Source: CAYMLL01 sp964390645
GTDB taxonomy: Bacteria > Planctomycetota > UBA8108
Length of the DNA stretch: 24,300 nt
Assembly (NCBI GenBank): GCA_964390645.1
Contig: CAYMLL010000085.1
Span: 1 to 24,300, forward strand
Direction: 5' to 3'
Numbering within the stretch: the first letter of the stretch is position 1; each line of letters opens with the position of its first letter. The notes under the pieces were generated by a model. The model ran no database searches and was not told where the DNA came from. It worked only from the letters and a program-made list of their open reading frames with translations. The translations under genes were made by a program, and so were the position numbers. Below, piece after piece: positions 1-8,894 of this stretch.

Positions 1-259
1 AAATGTGGCTTGCAATATCTCGGAGCGATGCAAAGCACAGGCTCTATCGCGTCCGAATCCATACCTGTCTGCATATTCCAATCGACGGCTGTGTTCGGAC
101 CGTCGCCACGTCCTACGCTCAGTGCGGCCGTCGACGCTTCCAGCCGGGCAGGCGGGCCGGCGCACGGATTCACTGGCGGAACGAACCTCGACGAAGGAAG
201 ATGAGCTCGTCGATGCGCACGTCACGCCGCACTCCACGCTCCCGTTCAGAAGGTGCCCG
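1..259. other. Leader region before the first gene, no gene seen
   Basis: No convincing gene is seen. An ATG at 5 is in frame with the esterase that starts at 260, but the intervening 85 codons give a Cys/Arg/Ser-rich peptide with no family resemblance, and a good signal peptide starts at 260. I could not pick a convincing promoter. The end of any gene to the left lies outside the window. Confidence 0.5.
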
Positions 260-1606
260 ATGAAACCGATCCGCTCCGCGCTCGTCCTGCTGACCGCGCT
301 GTTCGCCTCCCCGGCCCTCGCCGACGTTCGGCTGCCCGCCGTGCTCGGCAACCACATGGTCCTGCAGCAGGGACAGCCGATCACCCTCTGGGGCTGGGCC
401 GACCCGGGCGAGGAGGTGTCCGTCGCCTTCGACAAGAAGAGCGCCACGACCACGAAGGCCGGCGACGACGGCAAGTGGAAGGTCGAGCTGCCGGCACGCA
501 AGGCGAGCAAGAAGCCCCGTCGTCTGAAGATCGCGGGCAAGAACGAGATCGAGCTCGCGGACATCCTCATCGGCGAGGTCTGGGTCGGCTCGGGACAGTC
601 GAACATGGAGTGGCAGCTGAACGGGACGGAGAACGCGCGCAAGGCCATCGCCGCCGCGAAACACCCGCGAATCCGTCTCTTCCACATCCCGAAGAAGCAG
701 CAGGGCTCCCCTGCGGACGACGTTCAGGCGAGCTGGAAGGTCTGCACCCCACGAAGCGTGCCGGCCTTCTCGGCAGTCCTCTACTACTTCGGGCGGCGTC
801 TGGACAGCGAGCTCAAGGTGCCGATCGGCCTGATCAACAGCTCCTGGGGCGGCTCGCCGATCGAGCCGTGGACGATCAAGGGCGGCAGCTCGGGCGGCAT
901 GTACAACGGCATGATCGCGCCCATCGTCCCCTTCGCGATCCGCGGCGCGACGTGGTACCAGGGCGAGACCAACGTCCTGCAGAACAACGGGCTCGCCTAC
1001 TACGACAAGATGAAGGATCTCATCGAGGGCTGGCGCCAGGCCTGGGGACGGGAGCTTCCCTTCTACTTCGTGCAGATCGCGCCGTGGAGCGGTGGCTACG
1101 GCACCGGTCAGCTTCCGGCCCTCTGGGAAGCTCAGGTGCAGAGCCTCAAGATCCCGAAGACCGGCATGGCGGTGACGACGGACATCGTCCACAACATCGG
1201 CGATATCCATCCGCGCAACAAGCTCGACGTCGGCGAGCGGCTCGCACGATGGGCGCTGGCGAAGGACTACGGGAAGAAGCGGGTCATCTACTCGGGTCCG
1301 CTCTACCAGTCGATGAAGGTCGACGGCAAGAAGATCGTCCTGCACTTCGCTCACGCGAAGGGACTGAGGTCGCGCGACGGGAAGCCCCTGAACGAGTTCC
1401 AGGTCGCGGCCACGGACGGCAACTTCGTCGCGGCGAGCGCGAAGATCCAGGGCCGTACCGTAGTCGTCCAGGCCAGGGGCATCGACCAGCCCGCGAAGGT
1501 GCGCTTCGGCTGGCACAAGCTCGCCAACCCCAACCTCGTCAACGGCGTCGGCCTGCCGGCATCCCCGTTCCACACCGACGGCTGGAGAGGGGGAACCGGA
1601 GAGTAG
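260..1606 (+). CDS. Secreted sialate O-acetylesterase-type SGNH esterase
   Basis: This 448-residue protein is predicted to remove O-acetyl groups from sialic acid or other acetylated sugars outside the cytoplasm. Residues 1-21 are a Sec signal peptide ending in SPALA. The N-terminal beta-rich part (about 22-95) has the family phrase LGNHMVLQQ. The catalytic part shows the nucleophile block SGQSNMEW with Ser114, the block WYQGETN at 232-238, and the Asp-x-His pair in DIHP (Asp315, His317). These are the expected catalytic elements of the sialate O-acetylesterase (SASA) family, so the enzyme looks intact, at the short end for the family. The start at 260 is chosen because AGAAGGTG ends 4 nt upstream and the signal peptide begins there. 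Planctomycetes carry many such esterases, so the natural substrate may be an acetylated plant or algal glycan and not sialic acid; the substrate is inferred. Confidence 0.92.
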   Translation: MKPIRSALVLLTALFASPALADVRLPAVLGNHMVLQQGQPITLWGWADPGEEVSVAFDKKSATTTKAGDDGKWKVELPARKASKKPRRLKIAGKNEIELADILIGEVWVGSGQSNMEWQLNGTENARKAIAAAKHPRIRLFHIPKKQQGSPADDVQASWKVCTPRSVPAFSAVLYYFGRRLDSELKVPIGLINSSWGGSPIEPWTIKGGSSGGMYNGMIAPIVPFAIRGATWYQGETNVLQNNGLAYYDKMKDLIEGWRQAWGRELPFYFVQIAPWSGGYGTGQLPALWEAQVQSLKIPKTGMAVTTDIVHNIGDIHPRNKLDVGERLARWALAKDYGKKRVIYSGPLYQSMKVDGKKIVLHFAHAKGLRSRDGKPLNEFQVAATDGNFVAASAKIQGRTVVVQARGIDQPAKVRFGWHKLANPNLVNGVGLPASPFHTDGWRGGTGE

Positions 1607-1623
1607 CCGACCCCTCACGGCTC

Positions 1624-1651
1624 TTGCAACCGACCACGTCCGGGTTACGAT
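1624..1651 (+). promoter_or_regulatory. Candidate sigma-70-type promoter for the VWA gene
   Basis: TTGCAA at 1624-1629 and TACGAT at 1646-1651 are separated by 16 nt. They lie just after the esterase stop and about 30 nt before the VWA start. The TACGATGAG string recurs upstream of the nuclease gene at 19827. This suggests the VWA gene has its own promoter and is not only read through from the esterase. Not tested. Confidence 0.5.
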
Positions 1652-1668
1652 GAGCCCCGGCACGGTTC

Positions 1669-1672
1669 GGAG
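1669..1672 (+). promoter_or_regulatory. Shine-Dalgarno GGAG that decides the VWA start
   Basis: GGAG directly abuts the ATG at 1673, which is too close to serve it, but lies 9 nt before the in-frame ATG at 1682. That favours 1682, which also opens directly with a compact signal peptide (MRRLVFLSLAGW). Confidence 0.45.
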
Positions 1673-1681
1673 ATGAGCTTG

Positions 1682-2419
1682 ATGAGGCGGCTGGTCTTTC
1701 TGAGTCTCGCGGGTTGGATGGTGGCGGCTGCCCCCGCGCTCTCGCAGTCGATCGGCTCATCCGCGAGCTCGTTTCGCAAGGAGAACCTCGACCTTCCCTA
1801 CAACGCCGTCGGCGACGGCGAGGACACGGAGGACGCCCCCGAGCTCATCGTCTTCTACGGACAAGGGTACGAGGCGACCGACATCGTCCTGGTGCTGGAC
1901 GAGTCGCTGACGATGAACCGCGAAGACCGCTTCCAGATCGAGAAGCGCGAGGCCAACCGGGCGATCAGCGAGCTCCACCCCGAGTCACGTTTCAACGTCA
2001 TCTTCTTCGGCGGCACGACGACGAGCTTTCGCCGGCGTCTGACCAAGGCGACCACGTCGAACAAGACAGCGGCCGCCGCGTTCGTCACCACCCGGGTCAC
2101 GAACCTCGGCACCTGTCTGGGCGAGGCCGTCGTCGAGGCGCTGCGGATGCTGCACCGGGGCGGCTCGAGGTACCCCGCGGTGCTCCTGGTCAGCGACGGC
2201 ACCCCGACGCGCTGCCCCTTCGTTCCGGCGGGCGACTGCGCGGGTCGGCGAGAGGTCGTCGAGACGGTCCTCTCGAACATCCGCAACGCGAACGTCTCGC
2301 GAGTCCCCGTCCACACCATCCTCGTCGGTCAGGAGCAGCGCTGTACGGGCCTGGCCCGGGAGTTCATGACGCGAGTCGCCGGCTCGAGCGGCGGCACCTT
2401 CCGTTCGCTGGTCCGCTGA
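1682..2419 (+). CDS. Secreted von Willebrand factor type A domain protein
   Basis: A 245-residue exported protein made essentially of one VWA domain. The signal peptide (about 22 residues) ends near APALS-Q. The metal-ion-dependent adhesion site is recognisable. Numbered from the upstream ATG at 1673, the first motif DESLT supplies Asp76, Ser78 and Thr80 after a hydrophobic strand (DIVLVL), a Thr near 144-147 lies in TNLGT, and Asp175 lies in VSDGTPT. VWA domains with an intact site bind protein ligands through a divalent metal, so this may be an adhesion or scaffolding protein. No enzymatic domain is visible. It sits 75 nt after the esterase and 404 nt before the DUF1549/DUF1553 gene, with its own candidate promoter. 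Four cysteines at the TRCPF, GDCAG, GTCLG and QRCTG segments could form disulfides, consistent with export. The partner is unknown. The alternative start at 1673 adds three residues. Confidence 0.85.
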   Translation: MRRLVFLSLAGWMVAAAPALSQSIGSSASSFRKENLDLPYNAVGDGEDTEDAPELIVFYGQGYEATDIVLVLDESLTMNREDRFQIEKREANRAISELHPESRFNVIFFGGTTTSFRRRLTKATTSNKTAAAAFVTTRVTNLGTCLGEAVVEALRMLHRGGSRYPAVLLVSDGTPTRCPFVPAGDCAGRREVVETVLSNIRNANVSRVPVHTILVGQEQRCTGLAREFMTRVAGSSGGTFRSLVR

Positions 2420-2547
2420 AGGGAAGCCTCGGCGCGAGCTCGAGCGGGCCCTCCGTGCGACCGCGTCGTGGAGCCCGCGGCGGACGTCACCCGACGCCCC
2501 TTGACGCCCGACGGGCCGATCCGGGATCTCCTCGCGAGTCGCGGACC

Positions 2548-2594
<47 letters not shown>

Positions 2595-2804
2595 AGACGC
2601 AAAAGCAAACGCGGCCGCAGACGCGCTTCAAGGCCCCCGGAAGCCGGCACGCGCTCGCCCACCGTGGATCGGCGACCCGGCGCGTCGGAATCGGCCCCCG
2701 ACGTCCCCGCGCCTCGCCCGGGGCGAAGGCGTCTGTTAGACTGGACCATCCTCGGCGGGCGGAGCTCGACGGCATCCGGCTTGCCGGAAGACGTGACGTT
2801 CCAC

Positions 2805-2812
2805 GGAGGAGG
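2805..2812 (+). promoter_or_regulatory. Strong Shine-Dalgarno for the DUF1549/DUF1553 gene
   Basis: GGAGGAGG, 11 nt before the ATG at 2824. It fixes the start despite an unusually long basic N-terminus before the hydrophobic signal segment. Confidence 0.7.
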
Positions 2813-2823
2813 CCGCCCGGGCG

Positions 2824-5277
2824 ATGAGAAGAAGAGCTCACCTGGAGCATCTGTCCGCCGGCGCCGGTACGCACCGACGCCGACGACGGGTCGGAAGATC
2901 GTCCGGAAGGCGACAGCGCCCGCCGCTCGACCTGGCCTTCGCGCTGGCGCTCGCTCTCGCCCCTGCCGCATCGGTAGCGACTCCCGACGACCCCGTCCCC
3001 GAGACCGTCCGGTTCAACCGCGATGTCCGGCCTCTGCTCTCCGACGCCTGCTTCGCATGCCACGGTCCCGACAAAGGCCGACGCAAGGCCCGGCTGCGAC
3101 TCGACGAGGAGAAGGGCCTGCTCGCCGATCGCAAGTCGCGCACGGTCTCACCCGGCAAGCCCGAGCTCAGCGAGCTCTACAGGCGGATCTCCTCGGACGA
3201 CGAGGACGAGCGCATGCCGCCGGCGGACTCGGGCAAGAAGCTCACTCCCCGACAGATCGAGATCATCCGTCGATGGATCGAGCAGGGCGCTCGCTGGGAG
3301 AAGCACTGGGCGTACAACGTTCCGACGCGTCCGGAGCCCCCGAGGAGTCCGCGCCTCGATCGCGTCGCGAGCCCGATCGACCGCTTCCTGCTGGCCCGCT
3401 CGGAGCGAGCCGGTGTCCAGCCCGGGCCGACGACGGATCCGGCGACCCTGATTCGACGCCTGACGCTGGACCTGACCGGCCTGCCGCCCGATCCTGCCGA
3501 GGTCGATGCGTTCGTCGGCGACACCTCGCCGCGAGCCTACGAGAGTCTCGTCGACCGGCTGCTCTCCTCGCCTCACTACGGCGAGCGCATGGCGATCTAC
3601 TGGCTCGACCTCGTGCGCTACGCGGACTCTGTCGGCTACCACAAGGACTCCCATCGCAACGTCTGGCTCTATCGCGACTACGTCGTCCGGGCCTTCAACG
3701 ACAACAAACCCTTCGATCGATTCACTCTCGAGCAGGTCGCCGGCGGCCGGCGGGCCGGAACGAAGTACGAGCAGTACGAGTGGAAGGTCGCGTCCGGCTT
3801 CAACCGCATGAACCAGACGACGAGCGAGGGCGGCGCGCAGGCGGGCGAGTATCTCGTCAAGTACTCCGCCGACCGCGTCCGCAACACCGCCGCGATCTTC
3901 CTCGGCTCGACGATGGGCTGCGCGGAGTGCCACGACCACAAGTTCGATCCCTTCACGACGCGCGACTTCTACAGCTTCGCCGCGTTCTTCGCCGACCTCC
4001 AGGAGCGCGGCGTCGGATTCCCGAGCGAGTCGCCGATGCCCTCCGGACCGCAGCTCACGCGGTGGCGGGAGATCGACTCGGAGCTCGCCCGGCTGAAGGG
4101 CGGGATCGCAACGGAGTCCACTCCCGATGCCACCGTCGGCGCACGGATCAAGAGCCTCGAGGAGGAGCTCGAGCAGGTCGCGAACCGGAAGCACTGGGCG
4201 AAGACCATCATCACGCAGCCGGGGAAGCCCAGGACCGTCCGGATCCTGCCTCGCGGCAACTGGATGGACCGATCGGGCCCGGTGGTCGAGCCCGCGATCC
4301 CTGCCTTCCTCGGCAAGATCGAGACCGAGGGCCGCGCCAGCCGGGTCGATCTCGCCCGCTGGATCGTCGGTCGCGACAACCCGCTGACCGCACGCGTCCT
4401 CGTCAACCGGCTGTGGAAGCTGCTCTTCGGCGAAGGCATCTGCCGAGTTCTCGATGACGTCGGCACACGGGGTCAGTGGCCGACGCATCCGCAGCTCCTC
4501 GACTGGCTCGCCGTCGAGTTCATCGACAGCGGCTGGGACATCAAGCACATGGTCAAGCTGCTGGTGATGACCCGTGCCTACCGCCGCAGCTCGACGAGCA
4601 CCGCCGAGTTGCGCAAGCTTGATCCGGAGAACCGGCTCGTTGCGCGACAGTCGAGATTCCGACTCGCCGCGGAGCTCGTCCGCGACAATGCACTCGCCGT
4701 CAGCGGCCTGCTGTCACGCAAGATGGGCGGGCGAAGCGTCAAGCCCTACCAGCCGGCCAACTACTGGTACCGCCTCTACAAGGACGCGAAGTACGTCCAG
4801 GAGCGCGGCGAGGATCTCTATCGCCGCGGCATCTACACCTACTGGAGACGCAGCTACTGGCCCCCCCGCCGGGGGGCTTTCGCCGCGCGGGCGCGCGAGG
4901 AGTGCGTCGCCGATCGACCGCGATCGAACACGCCGCAGCAGTCGCTGGTCCTGCTCAACGATCCGACCTACGTCGAGGCGGCTCGCGCGTTCGCGGCCTC
5001 GATCATCCGAGAGGGCGGCTCGACGGATCGTGACCGGTTGACGTGGGCGTTCCGGCGTGCGCTGTCGCGACCGCCGACGGACGAGGAGGTCGAGGTCCTG
5101 GCCGGACTCCGGGAACGACAGGCGCGTCGCTACTCGAAGGACGAGACGGCGGCGAAGGCGCTGCTGAGCACGGGCGACTCTCCGCTTCCCGAGGACGTCC
5201 CTCCTGCCGAGGTCGCAGCGTGGACATCGGTGGCGCGCGTCCTGCTGAATCTCCACGAGACGATCACGAGAAGCTGA
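2824..5277 (+). CDS. PSCyt1-DUF1549-DUF1553 secreted protein
   Basis: An 817-residue planctomycete-type exported protein. A basic stretch of about 35 residues precedes a hydrophobic signal segment (about 36-52). PSCyt1, a cytochrome-c-like domain, carries the haem-binding motif CFACH (Cys76, Cys79, His80). DUF1549 (about 175-385) shows LTLDLTGLPP, YWLDLVRYAD and a second motif CAECHDHKFDP (Cys366, Cys369, His370). DUF1553 (about 500-810) contains RVLVNRLWKLLFG, NTPQQSLVLLNDPTYVEAAR and the usual ending LLNLHETITR. A short coiled region near 420-455 separates the halves. The biochemical role is not established; it is usually adjacent to a DUF1501 gene, as here, with only 5 nt to the next start. 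One oddity: the segment aligning with the family phrase AFDAPSRE reads AFAARARE and follows a C7-GCC-G6 palindrome, but the frame is kept. Function in polysaccharide breakdown is inferred. Confidence 0.93.
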   Translation: MRRRAHLEHLSAGAGTHRRRRRVGRSSGRRQRPPLDLAFALALALAPAASVATPDDPVPETVRFNRDVRPLLSDACFACHGPDKGRRKARLRLDEEKGLLADRKSRTVSPGKPELSELYRRISSDDEDERMPPADSGKKLTPRQIEIIRRWIEQGARWEKHWAYNVPTRPEPPRSPRLDRVASPIDRFLLARSERAGVQPGPTTDPATLIRRLTLDLTGLPPDPAEVDAFVGDTSPRAYESLVDRLLSSPHYGERMAIYWLDLVRYADSVGYHKDSHRNVWLYRDYVVRAFNDNKPFDRFTLEQVAGGRRAGTKYEQYEWKVASGFNRMNQTTSEGGAQAGEYLVKYSADRVRNTAAIFLGSTMGCAECHDHKFDPFTTRDFYSFAAFFADLQERGVGFPSESPMPSGPQLTRWREIDSELARLKGGIATESTPDATVGARIKSLEEELEQVANRKHWAKTIITQPGKPRTVRILPRGNWMDRSGPVVEPAIPAFLGKIETEGRASRVDLARWIVGRDNPLTARVLVNRLWKLLFGEGICRVLDDVGTRGQWPTHPQLLDWLAVEFIDSGWDIKHMVKLLVMTRAYRRSSTSTAELRKLDPENRLVARQSRFRLAAELVRDNALAVSGLLSRKMGGRSVKPYQPANYWYRLYKDAKYVQERGEDLYRRGIYTYWRRSYWPPRRGAFAARAREECVADRPRSNTPQQSLVLLNDPTYVEAARAFAASIIREGGSTDRDRLTWAFRRALSRPPTDEEVEVLAGLRERQARRYSKDETAAKALLSTGDSPLPEDVPPAEVAAWTSVARVLLNLHETITRS

Positions 5278-5282
5278 GCGCC

Positions 5283-6776
<1,494 letters not shown>

Positions 6777-6974
6777 ACGACGGTCCCGTCCCCGGACGAT
6801 ACCTGCCACGCTCCTGTCGTCGGAGCCGCCTTGAACCTACGACGACCCGGAGCCCCGGAGGAGCGTGAAGGGTCTCGCTGCTTCGTCACCGCGGCCGACG
6901 CCCGACGGGCGGCCTTCCGACGGGTCACCCGGGCCACCACCGATCGACCGCAGCGCTCCCTGGACGGTTTCCCG

Positions 6975-7244
6975 TCAGGAACCGACCATCTCGTACAGAC
7001 CGTGTCCGACGTACCGGAGCTTCCCGGCCGCGACCAGCTCACTCCAGATGGCGTCAGGGAACTGGTTCGGTGGCGCAACCGCGACGATGCCCGATTTCCC
7101 GCCGCTGGTCAGAGCCCCGTGGCCGAGCTGCGACTCGTCGTCGATCCGGGTCAGTCGAAGACGCTTTCTGAACGCCTTCATCGCCAGCTTGAGCTCCTCC
7201 TTCGAGAACTGCTCGGGCGCGGGAGTCGTTTCGGAATCTTCCAT
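6975..7244 (-). CDS. Short conserved planctomycete-type protein, function unknown
   Basis: An 89-residue acidic-then-basic cytoplasmic protein. The first 12 residues are low complexity (MEDSETTPAPEQ). The rest is compact: a helix FSKEELKLAMKAFRKRLRLTRIDDES, the phrase GKSGIVAVAPPNQFP, and a C-terminal WSELVAAGKLRYVGHGLYEM. I recall similar short proteins from planctomycete genomes annotated as hypothetical; no function is known to me. The open frame extends upstream to 7349, but the ATG at 7244 is preferred because GGAAG lies about 5 nt upstream and the extra residues look non-coding. It lies 226 nt beyond the PSCyt1-WD40 gene on the same strand, so it could be the tail of that operon or a separate unit. 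No signal peptide or membrane segment is present. Confidence 0.75.
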   Translation of the reverse strand: MEDSETTPAPEQFSKEELKLAMKAFRKRLRLTRIDDESQLGHGALTSGGKSGIVAVAPPNQFPDAIWSELVAAGKLRYVGHGLYEMVGS

Positions 7245-7470
7245 CGCTGCTTCCGTCCTTGCCTTGCTCAACCGGTCGGGGACCCCCGAAGTGACTCCGG
7301 AATGGCCCTGGAATGATCCCGGATGGTAAGCTCGCGGCGATCGTTGCACAAGACAGCTGCCGACTCCGGGGGGCCTTGCCCCGGCCAGCGACTCGGCAGG
7401 CCGCCGGACCCGTCCCTCGACCCCGGCTCACCGTCCACGAAGCTTGCGAGGCGGATCGCGTCGCGCCTCG

Positions 7471-8892
7471 TCAATCCTGCCGCAAGCCCGGGGCCGCCAC
7501 GAACGTCAGCAGCGGCTCCTCGCCGCCGCCCCAGACGCGCACGCTGCCGTCGAAACAGCCCGTGACCAGCGTCTTCCTCGTCTCGTCGTAGTCGAGCGAC
7601 AGAACGTGGTCGGGGTGCCCGCCGCACACACGGACGAGCTTCCCGGAGTCGAGCTCGTGCTCCTTCACCACACCGTCGCCCGACGCGCTGAACACTCGAC
7701 CTCCACGAGCGACGAGCGCCAGCAGGCCCTTCTCGTAGCCGTGGTCGATGCGCCGGATCGTCGCCTCCTTCTTGAAGCGCTCCTCGAGATCCGCAGCCGT
7801 TCCGTCCTCTCGCTTGATCACCTCCGGATCCCAGATCTGGATGTGAGGACCTTCCCCGGCAGAGACTGCCACCGGTCCGTCCGGGTCAAACGCGACGTCG
7901 AAGACCCTGTGGTGCCCGGCGTGCTTGCCGATGTTGCGGGTGTGTCCGCGGTGCGTGGTGAAGAGGGCCCCGGTCGCGACGACGTAGGTCTTCACGGTCA
8001 TGTCCTTGCTCGAGCTCGCGAGCAGCGTGCCGTCACGGCGAAACGCGACACCGGTAACCGCCTCGGAGTGCATCCTCGCCGTCCACAGCAGCTCGCCGTC
8101 CTCGACACGCAAGACCGCGACCGTGCGGTCGGCGCTGCCGACGGCCGCAAGCTTCCCGTCAGGACCGAGCGCCACCGAGTTGACGATGTCTGCCGTCGAG
8201 TGAATCACCCGGGCAGGAGCTCGTCCTCGAGTGTCGATCGACAGGACCTGGCCGTGGTCCCCCGGCGCGCCGCCGCCGACGAGAACGCGTTCTCCACCGG
8301 GCGAGTACCGCAGGGACGTCACCCGCTCGGGAACCGCGCCGATACGTCGCAGCAGCTCGCCACTTGTCGCGTTCCAGATCAGGACCTCGTGGTAGCCCCC
8401 GGTCGCGAGCTCGACCCCGTCGGGCGAGAGGGCGACCGCGAGCACGGGTACCGGCACCCGGTATCGATCCGGCGCATCGGGGTGTCGCCGCTCACCGCCG
8501 AGCTTCCAGAGCAGCGTGTCGCGGGACGGACCGTCGAAGACGGCACCCTGGAGAATCCAGCGGCGGACGGTCGCGATCTGCCCGGCGGCAAGCGCATCGT
8601 CATCTCGAGGCATGCGCTCGTCGTCGTCGGCGCTCGTGATCAGCTCCATGAGGAGACTCTCTTGCGGCTTGCCCGCCACGAGCGGCAGACGACCGCTGCG
8701 CCCCGGCTGGACGAGCCGCGCGAAGCTGTCCATGCGGTACCGGGATCGCGACTTCTTCGCACCGTGGCAGACGGTACAGCGCTGCGCCAGGAGCGGAGCG
8801 ACCTGGCGGGAGAAGCTGATGGAATCATCCGCGTCCAGTGGTGCGAGAGCGCCCGCGATCAGCAGCAGGAAGATGACAGGAGGAAAGTGCAT
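7471..8892 (-). CDS. PSCyt1-WD40 repeat secreted protein
   Basis: A 473-residue exported protein joining a cytochrome-c-like PSCyt1 domain to a beta-propeller. Residues 1-21 form a signal peptide (MHFPPVIFLLLIAGALA). The haem motif CTVCH gives Cys39, Cys42 and His43, followed by the PSCyt1 features RMDSFARLVQPG and RMPRDDDAL and the closing helix VRRWILQGA. From about residue 150 to 470 there are roughly seven WD40-like blades, for example VLAVALSPDGVELATGG, VNSVALGPDGKLAAVGSAD, VTGVAFRRDGTLLASSSKD and VTGCFDGSVRVWGG. The architecture is typical of planctomycetes. It may be an electron-transfer or scaffold component of the complex formed with its upstream neighbours. The start ATG lies 2 nt after the stop of the DUF1549/DUF1553 gene, indicating translational coupling in one operon. 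Confidence 0.92.
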   Translation of the reverse strand: MHFPPVIFLLLIAGALAPLDADDSISFSRQVAPLLAQRCTVCHGAKKSRSRYRMDSFARLVQPGRSGRLPLVAGKPQESLLMELITSADDDERMPRDDDALAAGQIATVRRWILQGAVFDGPSRDTLLWKLGGERRHPDAPDRYRVPVPVLAVALSPDGVELATGGYHEVLIWNATSGELLRRIGAVPERVTSLRYSPGGERVLVGGGAPGDHGQVLSIDTRGRAPARVIHSTADIVNSVALGPDGKLAAVGSADRTVAVLRVEDGELLWTARMHSEAVTGVAFRRDGTLLASSSKDMTVKTYVVATGALFTTHRGHTRNIGKHAGHHRVFDVAFDPDGPVAVSAGEGPHIQIWDPEVIKREDGTAADLEERFKKEATIRRIDHGYEKGLLALVARGGRVFSASGDGVVKEHELDSGKLVRVCGGHPDHVLSLDYDETRKTLVTGCFDGSVRVWGGGEEPLLTFVAAPGLRQD

Positions 8893-8894
8893 GG

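Noticed and set aside
170..1663. Long minus-strand frame opposite the esterase
   Set aside because: Antisense to a protein with an intact SGNH active site; no signal peptide, ribosome site or family resemblance.
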